Origin: an uncultured Bacteroides sp.
GTDB lineage: Bacteria; Bacteroidota; Bacteroidia; Bacteroidales; Bacteroidaceae
DNA length: 64,000 nucleotides
Direction of reading: 5' to 3'
Assembly (NCBI GenBank): GCA_949294185.1
Contig: CASFGA010000004.1
Span: 248,001-312,000 of the forward strand
Shown here: in pieces, positions 45,040 to 53,757 of the stretch
Layout: each line of letters starts with the position of its first letter
How positions within the stretch are numbered: the stretch's first letter is position 1
The notes under the pieces: model-generated
What the model was told of the DNA's origin: nothing
Databases searched by the model: none
Seen by the model: the letters and a program-made list of their open reading frames with translations, nothing else
Translations under genes and position numbers: made by a program

Positions 45040-45708
45040 TTAATAGTTTCTTTCTCCAAATATTTTACTTCCGACACGGACTAATGTGCAGCCTGCCTTG
45101 ACAGCCAGAGGATAATCGTGCGACATTCCCATCGATATCTCCTTGAAACGGTCGTCGTCCAAGAAGTAGTCATTCTTTAATTCACCGAAAAAACGATGAA
45201 GTGTCTCGAATTCCTTTCCGACCTGCTCTTCATTGTCCGTATTTGTCGCCATTCCCATCACACCGCAAACAGAGACATTTTTCAGTTCTCTCCAGCTTCC
45301 TTCACGAAGCATGGCACGGCAGTCATCAAAAGTAAAGCCGTATTTGCTTTCTTCTGCCGCAATGTGAATTTCAAGCAGGCAGGGAATGACACGGTTCACC
45401 TTGGCTGCCTGCCGGTTGATTTCCGCAAGCAGCCGGTAAGAGTCTACCGCATGTATCATCGCGATATAGGGAACAATATACTTCACCTTATTAGTCTGCA
45501 AATGACCTATGAAATGCCACTCTATATCTTTAGGCAAAGAAAGTTGCTTCTCTGTCAGTTCCTGCACTTTGCTTTCCCCGAAAATGCGTTGGCCGGCAGA
45601 ATATGCCGCTTCTATCGCCTCATTGGGATGAAACTTCGAGACCGCCACCAGACGCACACCTTCTGGAAGTTCCGACAAGACTGCTTTTATGTTCGCCTGA
45701 ATATCCAT
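45040..45708 (-). CDS. YggS-family PLP homeostasis protein
   Basis: A 222-residue single-domain PLP-binding protein (fold type III). Lys25 in VAVSKFHPNE should hold PLP; FIGHLQTNKVKYI, GMATNTD and MGMSHDYPLAVKAGCTLVRVGSKIFG are hallmark segments. It maintains the vitamin B6 pool and has no known catalytic activity. It is the middle gene of a three-gene minus-strand operon. Confidence 0.93.
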   Translation of the reverse strand: MDIQANIKAVLSELPEGVRLVAVSKFHPNEAIEAAYSAGQRIFGESKVQELTEKQLSLPKDIEWHFIGHLQTNKVKYIVPYIAMIHAVDSYRLLAEINRQAAKVNRVIPCLLEIHIAAEESKYGFTFDDCRAMLREGSWRELKNVSVCGVMGMATNTDNEEQVGKEFETLHRFFGELKNDYFLDDDRFKEISMGMSHDYPLAVKAGCTLVRVGSKIFGERNY

Positions 45709-45722
45709 ATTGTTATTTATGA

Positions 45723-46202
45723 TTATCGATTGCCCGCTTCCGCAAATTCCGGCTTGACATCCGGCTCGGCAGAATATGGATATACATCCATGATTGCAGT
45801 TTCCGCCACCGAGGCAATGACATAATCTGCCATAGTCCCCTTCATCCCTTCATCCAGTTTCTTTACCGCATCACGCAGGTCAGCCGCCTGCACCAATACA
45901 TTGGTCGCCGTCTTCTTCTCCGCCCCACTTTTCTCATCCAGAGTGATAAAATAGAGTTTGCACTTGAACCACCGGTCGGCTGCTTCTTCTTCGGAAGGAA
46001 ACAGCTCACTGTAATTGGCGCGCTTGATATCTGAAACGGTAAATTCCCCGCTGATGAATGGAGTAATCTCTTCTATTATACGTGACTCGGCTTCAGTAAA
46101 ACTTAAAGCGTCCACCAGATAAGGTTCCGTCACTTTCTTGTTCATCCCGTTTTCCGCTATTTTTTCGTAACGGATTTTACATTCAAACCAGTTATGCATC
46201 AT
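45723..46202 (-). CDS. DUF4494 domain protein
   Basis: A 159-residue cytosolic protein of the DUF4494 family, found in Bacteroidetes and recognisable by the opening WFECKIRYEK and the repeat WFKCKLYFITLDEKSG in the second half. The two similar halves suggest an internal duplication. No function is known. It heads the cluster with yggS (14-base gap) and has a -7 element at 46234-46227. Confidence 0.82.
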   Translation of the reverse strand: MMHNWFECKIRYEKIAENGMNKKVTEPYLVDALSFTEAESRIIEEITPFISGEFTVSDIKRANYSELFPSEEEAADRWFKCKLYFITLDEKSGAEKKTATNVLVQAADLRDAVKKLDEGMKGTMADYVIASVAETAIMDVYPYSAEPDVKPEFAEAGNR

Positions 46203-46226
46203 TGTCGTTCATTTTTATTGCATATG

Positions 46227-46234
46227 CAAAGATA
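46227..46234 (-). promoter_or_regulatory. -7 promoter element of the DUF4494 gene
   Basis: CAAAGATA on the plus strand reads TATCTTTG on the minus strand, 24 bases before the start codon. Confidence 0.55.
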
Positions 46235-46248
46235 CACGAAAAATTGGA

Positions 46249-47487
46249 TTATTCCTGTAATTTGCACCGATTCTGTTGCATGAATTCCTTGATTGCATCG
46301 CTATGGTCTCCTTTTATCAGAATATGGTGGTTGCCCAACGGATTTTGCAGAAAGTATTCCACCGGCTTGTCCAGTTTGATCCGTAATTGTGTCCGGCATG
46401 TCGAGATGAAATTGGTGTTTTCAATCAAATAGCCCGAAGAGACATAATATTCGTCCAGACATTCTCCCCCACATTTGAACAGGGTAACATTCCCTTCATG
46501 CATAATGCCTTGAATGGCGATTCCCTTTTCCGTATCAAAGTGGTTGCGGATGATAAAGCTGTCTGTCATCTTGATGCCGATCGTATCATGGGCAAGCAAA
46601 ATCTCGTTTTTGGGCACATCGACAAAGACTGGATTGGAGATAAATCCTTGTTGGCCGACGAGTTCCTTTATCATGAGCAGGGTCATAATGGCCTGCAAGT
46701 CCCCTTCGCTTCCCGCCGGGATACCGTCATCGTTCAGCAGAGCAACGGCCAAATATCCGGTGATATGCAAATCCTGCATGAGTGAAAGGCTTGACAGGGT
46801 CAAGGCATCCAGTTTCCATTCGCTGCACACTCGCTTTGCTGCCTGATAAAGGCGCATTTCGCGAAGCAGGTCTTCTGGAGTGGCATCTTGGCAAGCTTGA
46901 GCCTGAGTTGCCAACATGGATGCTTCAACGCCCACCTCGTCATCCGTTATTTCATAAAAGTGTTTGTATACTTCTTCTGCCGGAATATCTACGTAAGTCA
47001 CTCCCCATCGGCGGTTTGCCAACAGATAGTCTGCATGGCTTGATACCAACCACGGTGCCGGAGTTCCAATCAGTCCGATGCGTTTTCCTTTCAGACTGCG
47101 TTTGGCGGCAAAGGCATCGTGGTGAAACAGCACCTGCCTGGCCATTTCTGCCGCCCTTCCATGGATAATCCGCGCCCGCATGTCTTTCGACTTCACCCAT
47201 GCCGCGATTTCAAGGGCTGCGGAAAGGGAATTGTTCTGCCCGTCGCTCAGCAGTGTTATCGGGTATGGAATCATACTGAAGTTACGGATGACGATATCCG
47301 CCACATGTCCGTCTGCAATGAAAGCCATTTTATACGCATTGGGTGGTATGGTGTCTACATCTGTATAATGCACCATGTGGAGCGTAAAATGCTTTTCAAG
47401 CTCCACGAAAAGGTCTTTATGGCTTTCGTAAATCTGTTCAGCCTTATAGCCGGTTCCTGATGTAAATATGATTAAGTAAAGCTTCAT
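46249..47487 (-). CDS. L-fucose/L-arabinose isomerase-like protein
   Basis: A 412-residue protein with the fold of sugar isomerases of the FucI/AraA type. The N-terminal half has Rossmann-like segments (KGKRIGLIGTPAPWLVSS), and the C-terminal half, from about residue 260, resembles the FucI C-terminal domain (HEGNVTLFKCGGECLDEYY). In this family, acidic residues such as those in PAGSEGDLQAIMTLLM form the metal site. It is shorter than FucI (about 590) or AraA (about 500), and the substrate is unknown. The start MKLYLIIFTSGTG follows a minus-strand -7 element at 47522-47515. Confidence 0.72.
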   Translation of the reverse strand: MKLYLIIFTSGTGYKAEQIYESHKDLFVELEKHFTLHMVHYTDVDTIPPNAYKMAFIADGHVADIVIRNFSMIPYPITLLSDGQNNSLSAALEIAAWVKSKDMRARIIHGRAAEMARQVLFHHDAFAAKRSLKGKRIGLIGTPAPWLVSSHADYLLANRRWGVTYVDIPAEEVYKHFYEITDDEVGVEASMLATQAQACQDATPEDLLREMRLYQAAKRVCSEWKLDALTLSSLSLMQDLHITGYLAVALLNDDGIPAGSEGDLQAIMTLLMIKELVGQQGFISNPVFVDVPKNEILLAHDTIGIKMTDSFIIRNHFDTEKGIAIQGIMHEGNVTLFKCGGECLDEYYVSSGYLIENTNFISTCRTQLRIKLDKPVEYFLQNPLGNHHILIKGDHSDAIKEFMQQNRCKLQE

Positions 47488-47514
47488 GTAGGTTATCATC
47501 TGATTTTATATGGA

Positions 47515-47522
47515 CAAACTTA
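47515..47522 (-). promoter_or_regulatory. -7 promoter element of the isomerase-like gene
   Basis: CAAACTTA on the plus strand reads TAAGTTTG on the minus strand, 27 bases before the start codon. Confidence 0.5.
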
Positions 47523-47651
47523 CATCTTTTTTCTCAAATAACCCTGTAAAATGAAGTTTGATAACATAGATTTACGTTCTGTAAGAATCGGGAAACCGTC
47601 TTGGCGGATGTTTTATTCTTTATAAAAGTTGGCAGATAATCTGTTTAGCTT

Positions 47652-47659
47652 TATATTTG
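47652..47659 (+). promoter_or_regulatory. -7 promoter element of the aminotransferase gene
   Basis: TATATTTG matches TAnnTTTG, 34 bases before the start codon. Confidence 0.55.
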
Positions 47660-47693
47660 CAGGGAAAATCCAGAATATAAAACATTTTTTACT

Positions 47694-48896
47694 ATGCCAC
47701 AAATATCCATCAGAGGAAACGAAATGCCGGAGTCGCCGATCCGCAAGCTGGCTCCTTTGGCAGAAGCTGCGAAAGAAAGGGGGATTCATGTTTATCATCT
47801 GAACATCGGTCAGCCAGACCTGCCCACTCCGCGAGCGGCCCTTGATGCGATTCGTCATATTGACCGTACCGTATTGGAATATAGCCCGAGCCAAGGATAC
47901 CGCAGCTATAGGGAAAAACTTGTCGGATACTATGCAAAATATGATATTCACCTGAATGCGGACGACATCATCATTACTACCGGAGGTTCGGAAGCCGTGT
48001 TGTTTGCCTTTTTGAGCTGTCTGAATCCGGGTGATGAAATAATCGTACCCGAACCGGCATACGCAAACTATATGGCTTTTGCCATATCCGCAGGCGCGGT
48101 AATCCGCACGGTAACGACAACAATCGAGGAGGGATTCTCGCTTCCGAAAGTGGAAAAGTTCGAGGAACTCATCAATGAACGCACGAAAGGGATATTGATT
48201 TGCAATCCGAACAACCCGACAGGATATCTTTATACCCGGAGGGAAATGAACCAGATACGTGACCTGGTGAAGAAATACGACTTGTTTCTTTTCTCGGACG
48301 AAGTATATCGCGAATTTATCTATACGGGTTCGCCCTATATCTCAGCCTGTCATCTGGAAGGAATCGAGCAGAATGTGGTGCTGATTGACTCTGTATCCAA
48401 GCGTTATTCTGAGTGCGGAATCCGGATTGGAGCGTTGATAACCAAAAATGTCCAGGTGCGTAAGGCTGTAATGAAGTTCTGTCAGGCACGATTGAGCCCT
48501 CCGCTGATCGGGCAGATTGCCGCCGAAGCATCATTGGACGAGCCTGAAGAATATTCGCGCGAGACATACGACGAGTATGTGGAGCGTCGGAAATGTCTGA
48601 TAGACGGACTGAACCGCATTCCCGGTGTGTATTCGCCCATCCCGATGGGAGCATTCTATACGGTAGCCAAGTTGCCGGTGGACGATTGCGAGAAATTCTG
48701 CGCGTGGTGCCTGTCAGACTTCAACTATGAAGGTGAAACCGTGATGATGGCACCGGCAAGCGGATTCTATACCACCCCGGGAGGCGGACGGAATGAAGTG
48801 CGTCTGGCCTACGTATTGAAGAAGGAAGACCTGATACGCGCTTTGTTTGTACTGCGGAAAGCACTTGAAGCTTATCCGGGAAGAGTGGACGAATGA
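47694..48896 (+). CDS. PLP-dependent aminotransferase, class I
   Basis: A 400-residue fold-type I aminotransferase of the aspartate/aromatic type. Lys236 in DSVSKRYSECGIRIG is the PLP lysine; ICNPNNPTGYLYTRREM, FSDEVYREF and the C-terminal Arg in GGGRNEVRLAY (carboxylate binding) are present. The likely role is amino-acid synthesis or breakdown; the exact substrate is not decidable. The permease gene begins 7 bases after its stop. Confidence 0.9.
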   Translation: MPQISIRGNEMPESPIRKLAPLAEAAKERGIHVYHLNIGQPDLPTPRAALDAIRHIDRTVLEYSPSQGYRSYREKLVGYYAKYDIHLNADDIIITTGGSEAVLFAFLSCLNPGDEIIVPEPAYANYMAFAISAGAVIRTVTTTIEEGFSLPKVEKFEELINERTKGILICNPNNPTGYLYTRREMNQIRDLVKKYDLFLFSDEVYREFIYTGSPYISACHLEGIEQNVVLIDSVSKRYSECGIRIGALITKNVQVRKAVMKFCQARLSPPLIGQIAAEASLDEPEEYSRETYDEYVERRKCLIDGLNRIPGVYSPIPMGAFYTVAKLPVDDCEKFCAWCLSDFNYEGETVMMAPASGFYTTPGGGRNEVRLAYVLKKEDLIRALFVLRKALEAYPGRVDE

Positions 48897-48903
48897 CTTT
48901 ATC

Positions 48904-50148
48904 ATGAACTGGAAACTTTTTATAGCCCGCCGCATCTATAGGGACAACAAGGGCGGAAAGGAAGTGTCCAAGCCCGCTATACGCATTGCGATGGTGGGGA
49001 TTGCCATCGGACTGGCGGTCATGATTGTTTCCGTTGCTGTGTCTGTCGGGTTCAAACACCAGGTGCGCGATAAAGTGGTGGGGATGGGAGCCGATATTGT
49101 CGTGTCAAACATTGAAGGTTCCCAACTCTACCAGATGGCTCCTGTTATGGCGGGTGACAGTTTGCGCCTGTCTTTGCAGCTTCTTCCCGGAGTATCCCGC
49201 GTGCAGCGCTATTCCACCAAGCCGGGCATGATTATGACCTCCGACAATTTTCAGGGTATGATGCTGAAAGGAATCGGCCAGGAATATGATTGCTCATACA
49301 TGCAGGCTCATTTGCTCGAGGGGAAAATACCGGAGTTTACAGACTCGACGGCCAGTGGACAAGTGCTGATATCGCGTTCTGTTGCCGACAAGCTGTCGCT
49401 CAACGTGGGCGACAGGCTTTATACCTATTATGTAGAAAACAATATCCGCGCCCGCAGGCTGACGGTAAGCGGCATTTATCAGACGAATTTCTCGTATTAC
49501 GACGATCTTTTCCTGATAACCGACCTTTACACCGTGAACCGCCTGAACGGATGGAAGGCCGGACAGGTGGGAGGCATAGAGATAGCTGTTACGGCGTATG
49601 AGCGTCTTGACGCAGTGAACGATGAAATCCGCAGCCTGTTGGGGGACAACACCGACCGATACGGGGCAACCTACTGTTCCCGAACGGTGGAAGAGCTTTA
49701 TCCGCAGATATTCGACTGGCTCAACCTGTTGGATGCAAACGTATGGGCTATCCTGATTCTCATGACAGGCGTAGCCGGATTCACGATGATCTCGGGATTG
49801 CTGATTATTATCCTGGAACGGACCAATATGATAGGGGTATTGAAGGCTTTGGGAGCCGACAACGCCTCCATCCGTAAAATATTCCTGACCTTTTCGGTAT
49901 TCCTGATCGGAAAGGGTATGCTGTGGGGAAACATCATTGGCCTTTCAGTCTGCCTTGTCCAATATTTCTTCCGTCCGCTCCGCCTTGACCCTGTGACATA
50001 TTACATAAATACAGTCCCCATAGAGCTGAACATAGGATGGCTTTTGCTGCTCAATGTCGGAACGCTGCTTGTGTCTGTACTGATGCTTGTAGGGCCTTCA
50101 TATCTGATAAGCCATATCCATCCGGCCAAGTCCATCCGGTTTGAATAG
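48904..50148 (+). CDS. FtsX/LolC-like ABC transporter permease
   Basis: A 414-residue membrane protein with a helix near residues 25-45, a large periplasmic MacB-like core domain (about residues 46-265) and three C-terminal helices (WAILILMTGVAGFTMISGLL onward). It resembles LolC/E permeases that release lipoproteins from the inner membrane. The ATPase is not adjacent. The start MNWKLFIARRIYRDN is typical and lies 7 bases after the aminotransferase; an earlier in-frame start overlaps that gene. Confidence 0.86.
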   Translation: MNWKLFIARRIYRDNKGGKEVSKPAIRIAMVGIAIGLAVMIVSVAVSVGFKHQVRDKVVGMGADIVVSNIEGSQLYQMAPVMAGDSLRLSLQLLPGVSRVQRYSTKPGMIMTSDNFQGMMLKGIGQEYDCSYMQAHLLEGKIPEFTDSTASGQVLISRSVADKLSLNVGDRLYTYYVENNIRARRLTVSGIYQTNFSYYDDLFLITDLYTVNRLNGWKAGQVGGIEIAVTAYERLDAVNDEIRSLLGDNTDRYGATYCSRTVEELYPQIFDWLNLLDANVWAILILMTGVAGFTMISGLLIIILERTNMIGVLKALGADNASIRKIFLTFSVFLIGKGMLWGNIIGLSVCLVQYFFRPLRLDPVTYYINTVPIELNIGWLLLLNVGTLLVSVLMLVGPSYLISHIHPAKSIRFE

Positions 50149-50318
50149 ATTCTTGCAAGTGTTTCTGTCCGTTTCATACGGACGAAACAGATTTTTCATG
50201 AGGATGACAGAGAATTTTCATGAAGATGAAACCTCTTGTTTCTCCCGAAATCGTGAAAGAACCGACTGCCGATATCCGAATTTGCCCCGCCGTTTCTTTC
50301 GGAAATGAAAATAATTCG

Positions 50319-50326
50319 TACCTTTG
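50319..50326 (+). promoter_or_regulatory. -7 promoter element of the PurF-like gene
   Basis: TACCTTTG matches TAnnTTTG, 33 bases before the start at 50360; it excludes the in-frame non-ATG start at 50324. Confidence 0.6.
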
Positions 50327-50359
50327 CATTCATATTCAACTAATATAAAACAAGGAAAG

Positions 50360-51766
50360 ATGGGAGGTTTTTTCGGGACAGTCGCAAAGACTGAATGCGT
50401 AACCGATTTATTCTACGGTACAGACTATAATTCACATTTGGGGACAAAGCGCGCCGGGATGGCAACATACGCCCAGGGCGAAGGCTTCATGCGTAAGATT
50501 CACAATCTGGAAAGTTCGTATTTCCGCACTAAATTCGAGGACGAGCTGCCCACTTTCAGAGGAAAGGCCGGTATCGGAGTAATCAGTGATACTGACCCCC
50601 AACCGATAATGATTAATTCGCATTTGGGGAAATTCGCGATCGTAACCGTGGCCAAAATAAACAATATGGAAGAACTGGTGGAGGAATTGCTGGCCAATAA
50701 CATGCATTTCTCGGAAATGAGCATGAGCAAAACCAACCAGACTGAGCTGATTGCCTTGCTCATCGTGCAGGGAAAAGATTTTGTGAGTGGTATAGAATAT
50801 GTGTTCGACAAAATAAAAGGTTCCTGCTCCATGCTGATTCTTACAGAAGACGGAATCATCGTGGCGCGCGACAAGTGGGGACGGACACCGATCATCATCG
50901 GGAAAAAAGACGGGGCTTATGCGGCGACAAGCGAATCAAGCAGTCTGCCCAATCTTGACTTTGAGATAGACCGGTATGTAGGCCCGGGAGAAATCATCCG
51001 GATGCGTGCCGACGGACTGGAACAGCTCCGCAAGCCGAATGAGAAGATGCAGATATGTTCTTTCTTGTGGGTGTATTACGGTTTCCCTGTCTCTTGCTAT
51101 GAAGGGCGCAATGTGGAGGAAGTGCGTTTCACCAGTGGCTACAAGATGGGACAGACTGACGAATCGGAAGTGGACTGCGCATGCGGCATTCCCGATTCGG
51201 GAGTGGGGATGGCTTTAGGATATGCCGAGGGCAAGGGTATCCCCTATCATCGTGCCATAGCCAAATATACGCCGACATGGCCGCGGAGCTTTACGCCGAG
51301 CAACCAGAGCATGCGCTCGCTTGTGGCCAAGATGAAGCTGATACCTAACCGCTCCATGCTGCAAGACAAACGGCTGCTGTTCTGCGATGATTCCATCGTT
51401 CGCGGCACTCAGTTGCGCGATAATGTAAAAGTGCTGTATGACTACGGTGCCAAAGAAGTGCACATGCGCATCGCTTGTCCTCCGCTGATTTACGGATGTC
51501 CGTTCATCGGCTTCACTTCATCCAAGGGTAACATGGAGTTGATAACTCGCCGCATCATCAAGGAAATAGAAGGCGACGAGAATGCCAAGCTGGACAAATA
51601 TGCCACGACAGATTCTCCCGAATATAAAGAAATGGTAGAGCGCATCCGTTCCCGCTTCGGCCTGACCTCTTTGCGCTTCAACACGCTGGAAACCTTAGTG
51701 GAGTCCATCGGCCTGCCCAAATGCAAGCTTTGCACGCACTGTTTTGACGGGTCAAGCTGCTTTTGA
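50360..51766 (+). CDS. PurF-like amidophosphoribosyltransferase homologue lacking the Ntn cysteine
   Basis: A 468-residue homologue of glutamine PRPP amidotransferase. The C-terminal phosphoribosyltransferase domain is intact: the PRPP loop LLFCDDSIVRGTQLR and IPDSGVGMALGYAEG. Cysteines matching the [4Fe-4S] ligands of Bacillus-type PurF remain (YGCPF and CKLCTHC). The N-terminal glutaminase domain keeps the fold, but Cys2 is Gly (MGGFFGTV), and the conserved Arg and Asn-Gly of PurF read ISDT and VAKINN. Glutamine hydrolysis is therefore unlikely; it may use ammonia, work with another subunit, or have a different role. It should not simply be called PurF. Confidence 0.8.
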   Translation: MGGFFGTVAKTECVTDLFYGTDYNSHLGTKRAGMATYAQGEGFMRKIHNLESSYFRTKFEDELPTFRGKAGIGVISDTDPQPIMINSHLGKFAIVTVAKINNMEELVEELLANNMHFSEMSMSKTNQTELIALLIVQGKDFVSGIEYVFDKIKGSCSMLILTEDGIIVARDKWGRTPIIIGKKDGAYAATSESSSLPNLDFEIDRYVGPGEIIRMRADGLEQLRKPNEKMQICSFLWVYYGFPVSCYEGRNVEEVRFTSGYKMGQTDESEVDCACGIPDSGVGMALGYAEGKGIPYHRAIAKYTPTWPRSFTPSNQSMRSLVAKMKLIPNRSMLQDKRLLFCDDSIVRGTQLRDNVKVLYDYGAKEVHMRIACPPLIYGCPFIGFTSSKGNMELITRRIIKEIEGDENAKLDKYATTDSPEYKEMVERIRSRFGLTSLRFNTLETLVESIGLPKCKLCTHCFDGSSCF

Positions 51767-51971
51767 CAGATAACGTTTCATAAGGATGGGGATTATGTGG
51801 AGAAAGGACAATATCCGCATAATCCCCTTTCTTATGAAATTTTTATCAGTATCCGGCACTTATTATCCCCTATCGTTTGGTTTTGCAACCTGGTTGTCAA
51901 TGGCGGAATGACAATTGACGGAAAAGAAAAAACACGTATCTTTACACCGTAATCAAAAACAAGACAGAAAT

Positions 51972-52892
51972 ATGGCACACTCACATTCGCATACGCATGG
52001 GCACAGTCATCATATACATGCGGCCCAGTCATTAAGCACAGTCTTCATTCTCTGCATTGCGCTTAATCTTTTGTTTGTCATTACCGAAGCCAGTGTCGGC
52101 TTTGCCTGCAACTCATTGGGACTGCTTTCCGATGCCGGTCATAATTTGAGTGATGTATTCAGCCTGTTGCTCTCATTGTTTGCCATTCAGATGGCGAAGC
52201 GGCACGGCAACAATCACTTCACATACGGATATAAAAAGAGCACGATTCTGGTTTCATTGGCCAATGCCATCATTCTGCTTGTTGCCGTAGGGGCCATTCT
52301 CATTGAAAGTGTTTACAAGCTGCGCTATCCGGAAGAAGTTTCTGGTGAAGCAATTTCATGGACAGCGGGCATAGGCATCATTGTCAACGGAGCAACGGCT
52401 CTGCTGCTGATGAAGAATCAGGGACATGACCTGAATGTAAAGGGAGCTTTCCTGCACATGGCCATGGATACATTGGTGTCAATAGGTGTCGTCATCTCGG
52501 GCATTGTCATTTCTTTGACCGGATTTGTCATGATAGACACGCTGATAAGTCTCGCCATTGCATTGATCATCCTTGTTTCTACCTGGAAGCTTCTGAGGGA
52601 AAGTCTGTATCTTTCACTCGATGCAGTGCCTTCCGATATTGACATGAAGGAGGTGGAAAACATTTTGTCTGCCGTTGCCGAGATAAAAGATTGGCACCAT
52701 CTGCACGTTTGGGCTGTCAGTACGACAGAAAACGCGGCGACTGTGCATGTTGTGATAAAGGATTCGTCGGCGATGGAAGAAGCAAAGCGGTCGGTGAAAC
52801 GCGCCTTGAAAGAAAAGGGCATTTGCCATGTCACTGTGGAATGCGAGCTTGACGGTTGCAAATGTCAAGAAAAATCATGCTGCGGACAGTAG
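51972..52892 (+). CDS. CDF family cation (zinc) exporter
   Basis: A 306-residue cation diffusion facilitator with six membrane helices (residues 20-215) and a cytosolic C-terminal domain. The N-terminus is His-rich (HSHSHTHGHSHHIH), and zinc-site motifs HNLSDVFS (helix 2) and HMAMDTLVS (helix 5) are intact; the tail ends in a Cys-rich segment (CELDGCKCQEKSCC), which may bind metal. It exports Zn2+ or similar ions by proton exchange. The start MAHSHSHTHG follows a -7-like TATCTTTA (51937-51944). Confidence 0.92.
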   Translation: MAHSHSHTHGHSHHIHAAQSLSTVFILCIALNLLFVITEASVGFACNSLGLLSDAGHNLSDVFSLLLSLFAIQMAKRHGNNHFTYGYKKSTILVSLANAIILLVAVGAILIESVYKLRYPEEVSGEAISWTAGIGIIVNGATALLLMKNQGHDLNVKGAFLHMAMDTLVSIGVVISGIVISLTGFVMIDTLISLAIALIILVSTWKLLRESLYLSLDAVPSDIDMKEVENILSAVAEIKDWHHLHVWAVSTTENAATVHVVIKDSSAMEEAKRSVKRALKEKGICHVTVECELDGCKCQEKSCCGQ

Positions 52893-52896
52893 ACAA

Positions 52897-52929
52897 AAAG
52901 CGTCGGGTGAGGATATCATCCGACGCTTT
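52897..52929 (-). terminator. Terminator of the DUF2582 gene
   Basis: AAAGCGTCGG / CCGACGCTTT stem; on the minus strand it runs into TTTTTG, on the plus strand no T tract follows. Confidence 0.7.
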
Positions 52930-52947
52930 GGCTACCCAAGCTTTCTT

Positions 52948-53151
52948 TTATTTCAACTTTACAAAGAGTTCACCTTCCACTTCGCTTGTTTCAACTTTGT
53001 CTTCTCTCAATAACCAACCCAAGCCCAAGAAGAAATCCTTATCTGCTTTCAGTTTAGCTTCTTTCTTGATTTGCTTTTGAGTTTTGCCATCGTTCCCGTT
53101 TAGTGTCTCCCAGATTTTTCCGGCAATGACACCCGCTTTTTCTTTTAACAT
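52948..53151 (-). CDS. Winged-helix DUF2582 small protein
   Basis: A 67-residue protein matching the DUF2582 winged-helix family (KAGVIAGKIWETLNGNDGKT, then a basic helix and a beta-hairpin GLGWLLREDKVETSEVEGELFVKL). These small proteins are common in Bacteroidetes; DNA binding is presumed from the fold and no target is known. It has its own -7 element (53202-53195) and terminator. Confidence 0.8.
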   Translation of the reverse strand: MLKEKAGVIAGKIWETLNGNDGKTQKQIKKEAKLKADKDFFLGLGWLLREDKVETSEVEGELFVKLK

Positions 53152-53194
53152 AGTCTTTTGCTTTTATTTTAACAATCAAACATTTGTGTCGGTG

Positions 53195-53202
53195 CAAAAG
53201 TA
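53195..53202 (-). promoter_or_regulatory. -7 promoter element of the DUF2582 gene
   Basis: CAAAAGTA on the plus strand reads TACTTTTG on the minus strand, 43 bases before the start codon. Confidence 0.5.
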
Positions 53203-53274
53203 TATAAAAAAACATTCCGTTGAACGGAAAAAGTAAAAAACTTTCTTTTTCACCGGCAGAAAAGTTACAGTCAA

Positions 53275-53757
53275 TCAGAGTTTACCTTCTTTTTCCAGAA
53301 AGTCACCGAAGATTCGGGCGGCGGTCTCTACCATTTTCGGACAGGGACGCTTGGCATAATATTCAGGTGTACGGGCTTCCGCCGTAGGCACAACAGGCTC
53401 TTTCTTTGACAGTCCCAGAAGTTCGGAGCAGCAGATAGACCCCGTTTCCGCCTTGAATTTTCCGGCAAGCTCTTGCACTAAAGCATAATTGGCGGTTTTA
53501 CTCGCACGGTCACTGCCTTCGAGGGCACATTTTTCCAGTCCTACCAGCAAAAACATGCCGCAAGCCGCTCCGCATGTCTGGCGCATTCTTCCGATTCCCC
53601 CGCCAAACGAAGCTGAGATATGGCATGCCTGTTCTTTTGTAAAACCATACAGGTCGGCATAAGCAAGTACAACCGACTGTGAACAGTTGTAACCTTCCTT
53701 AAAGAAAGCAACAGCTCTTTGAACTCGTTCTTCTTTCGTCATATTTTGTTTAGTCAT
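53275..53757 (-). CDS. C-GCAxxG-C-C family protein
   Basis: A 160-residue protein with the family's cysteine pattern: YNCSQSV (Cys24), GGGIGRMRQTCGAACGMFLL (the C-GCAxxG core), and ICCSEL near residue 110. The family is suspected to bind redox metals or iron-sulfur clusters, but no activity is proven. It overlaps the upstream dehydrogenase gene by 8 bases and is the last gene of the rarA operon. Confidence 0.85.
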   Translation of the reverse strand: MTKQNMTKEERVQRAVAFFKEGYNCSQSVVLAYADLYGFTKEQACHISASFGGGIGRMRQTCGAACGMFLLVGLEKCALEGSDRASKTANYALVQELAGKFKAETGSICCSELLGLSKKEPVVPTAEARTPEYYAKRPCPKMVETAARIFGDFLEKEGKL

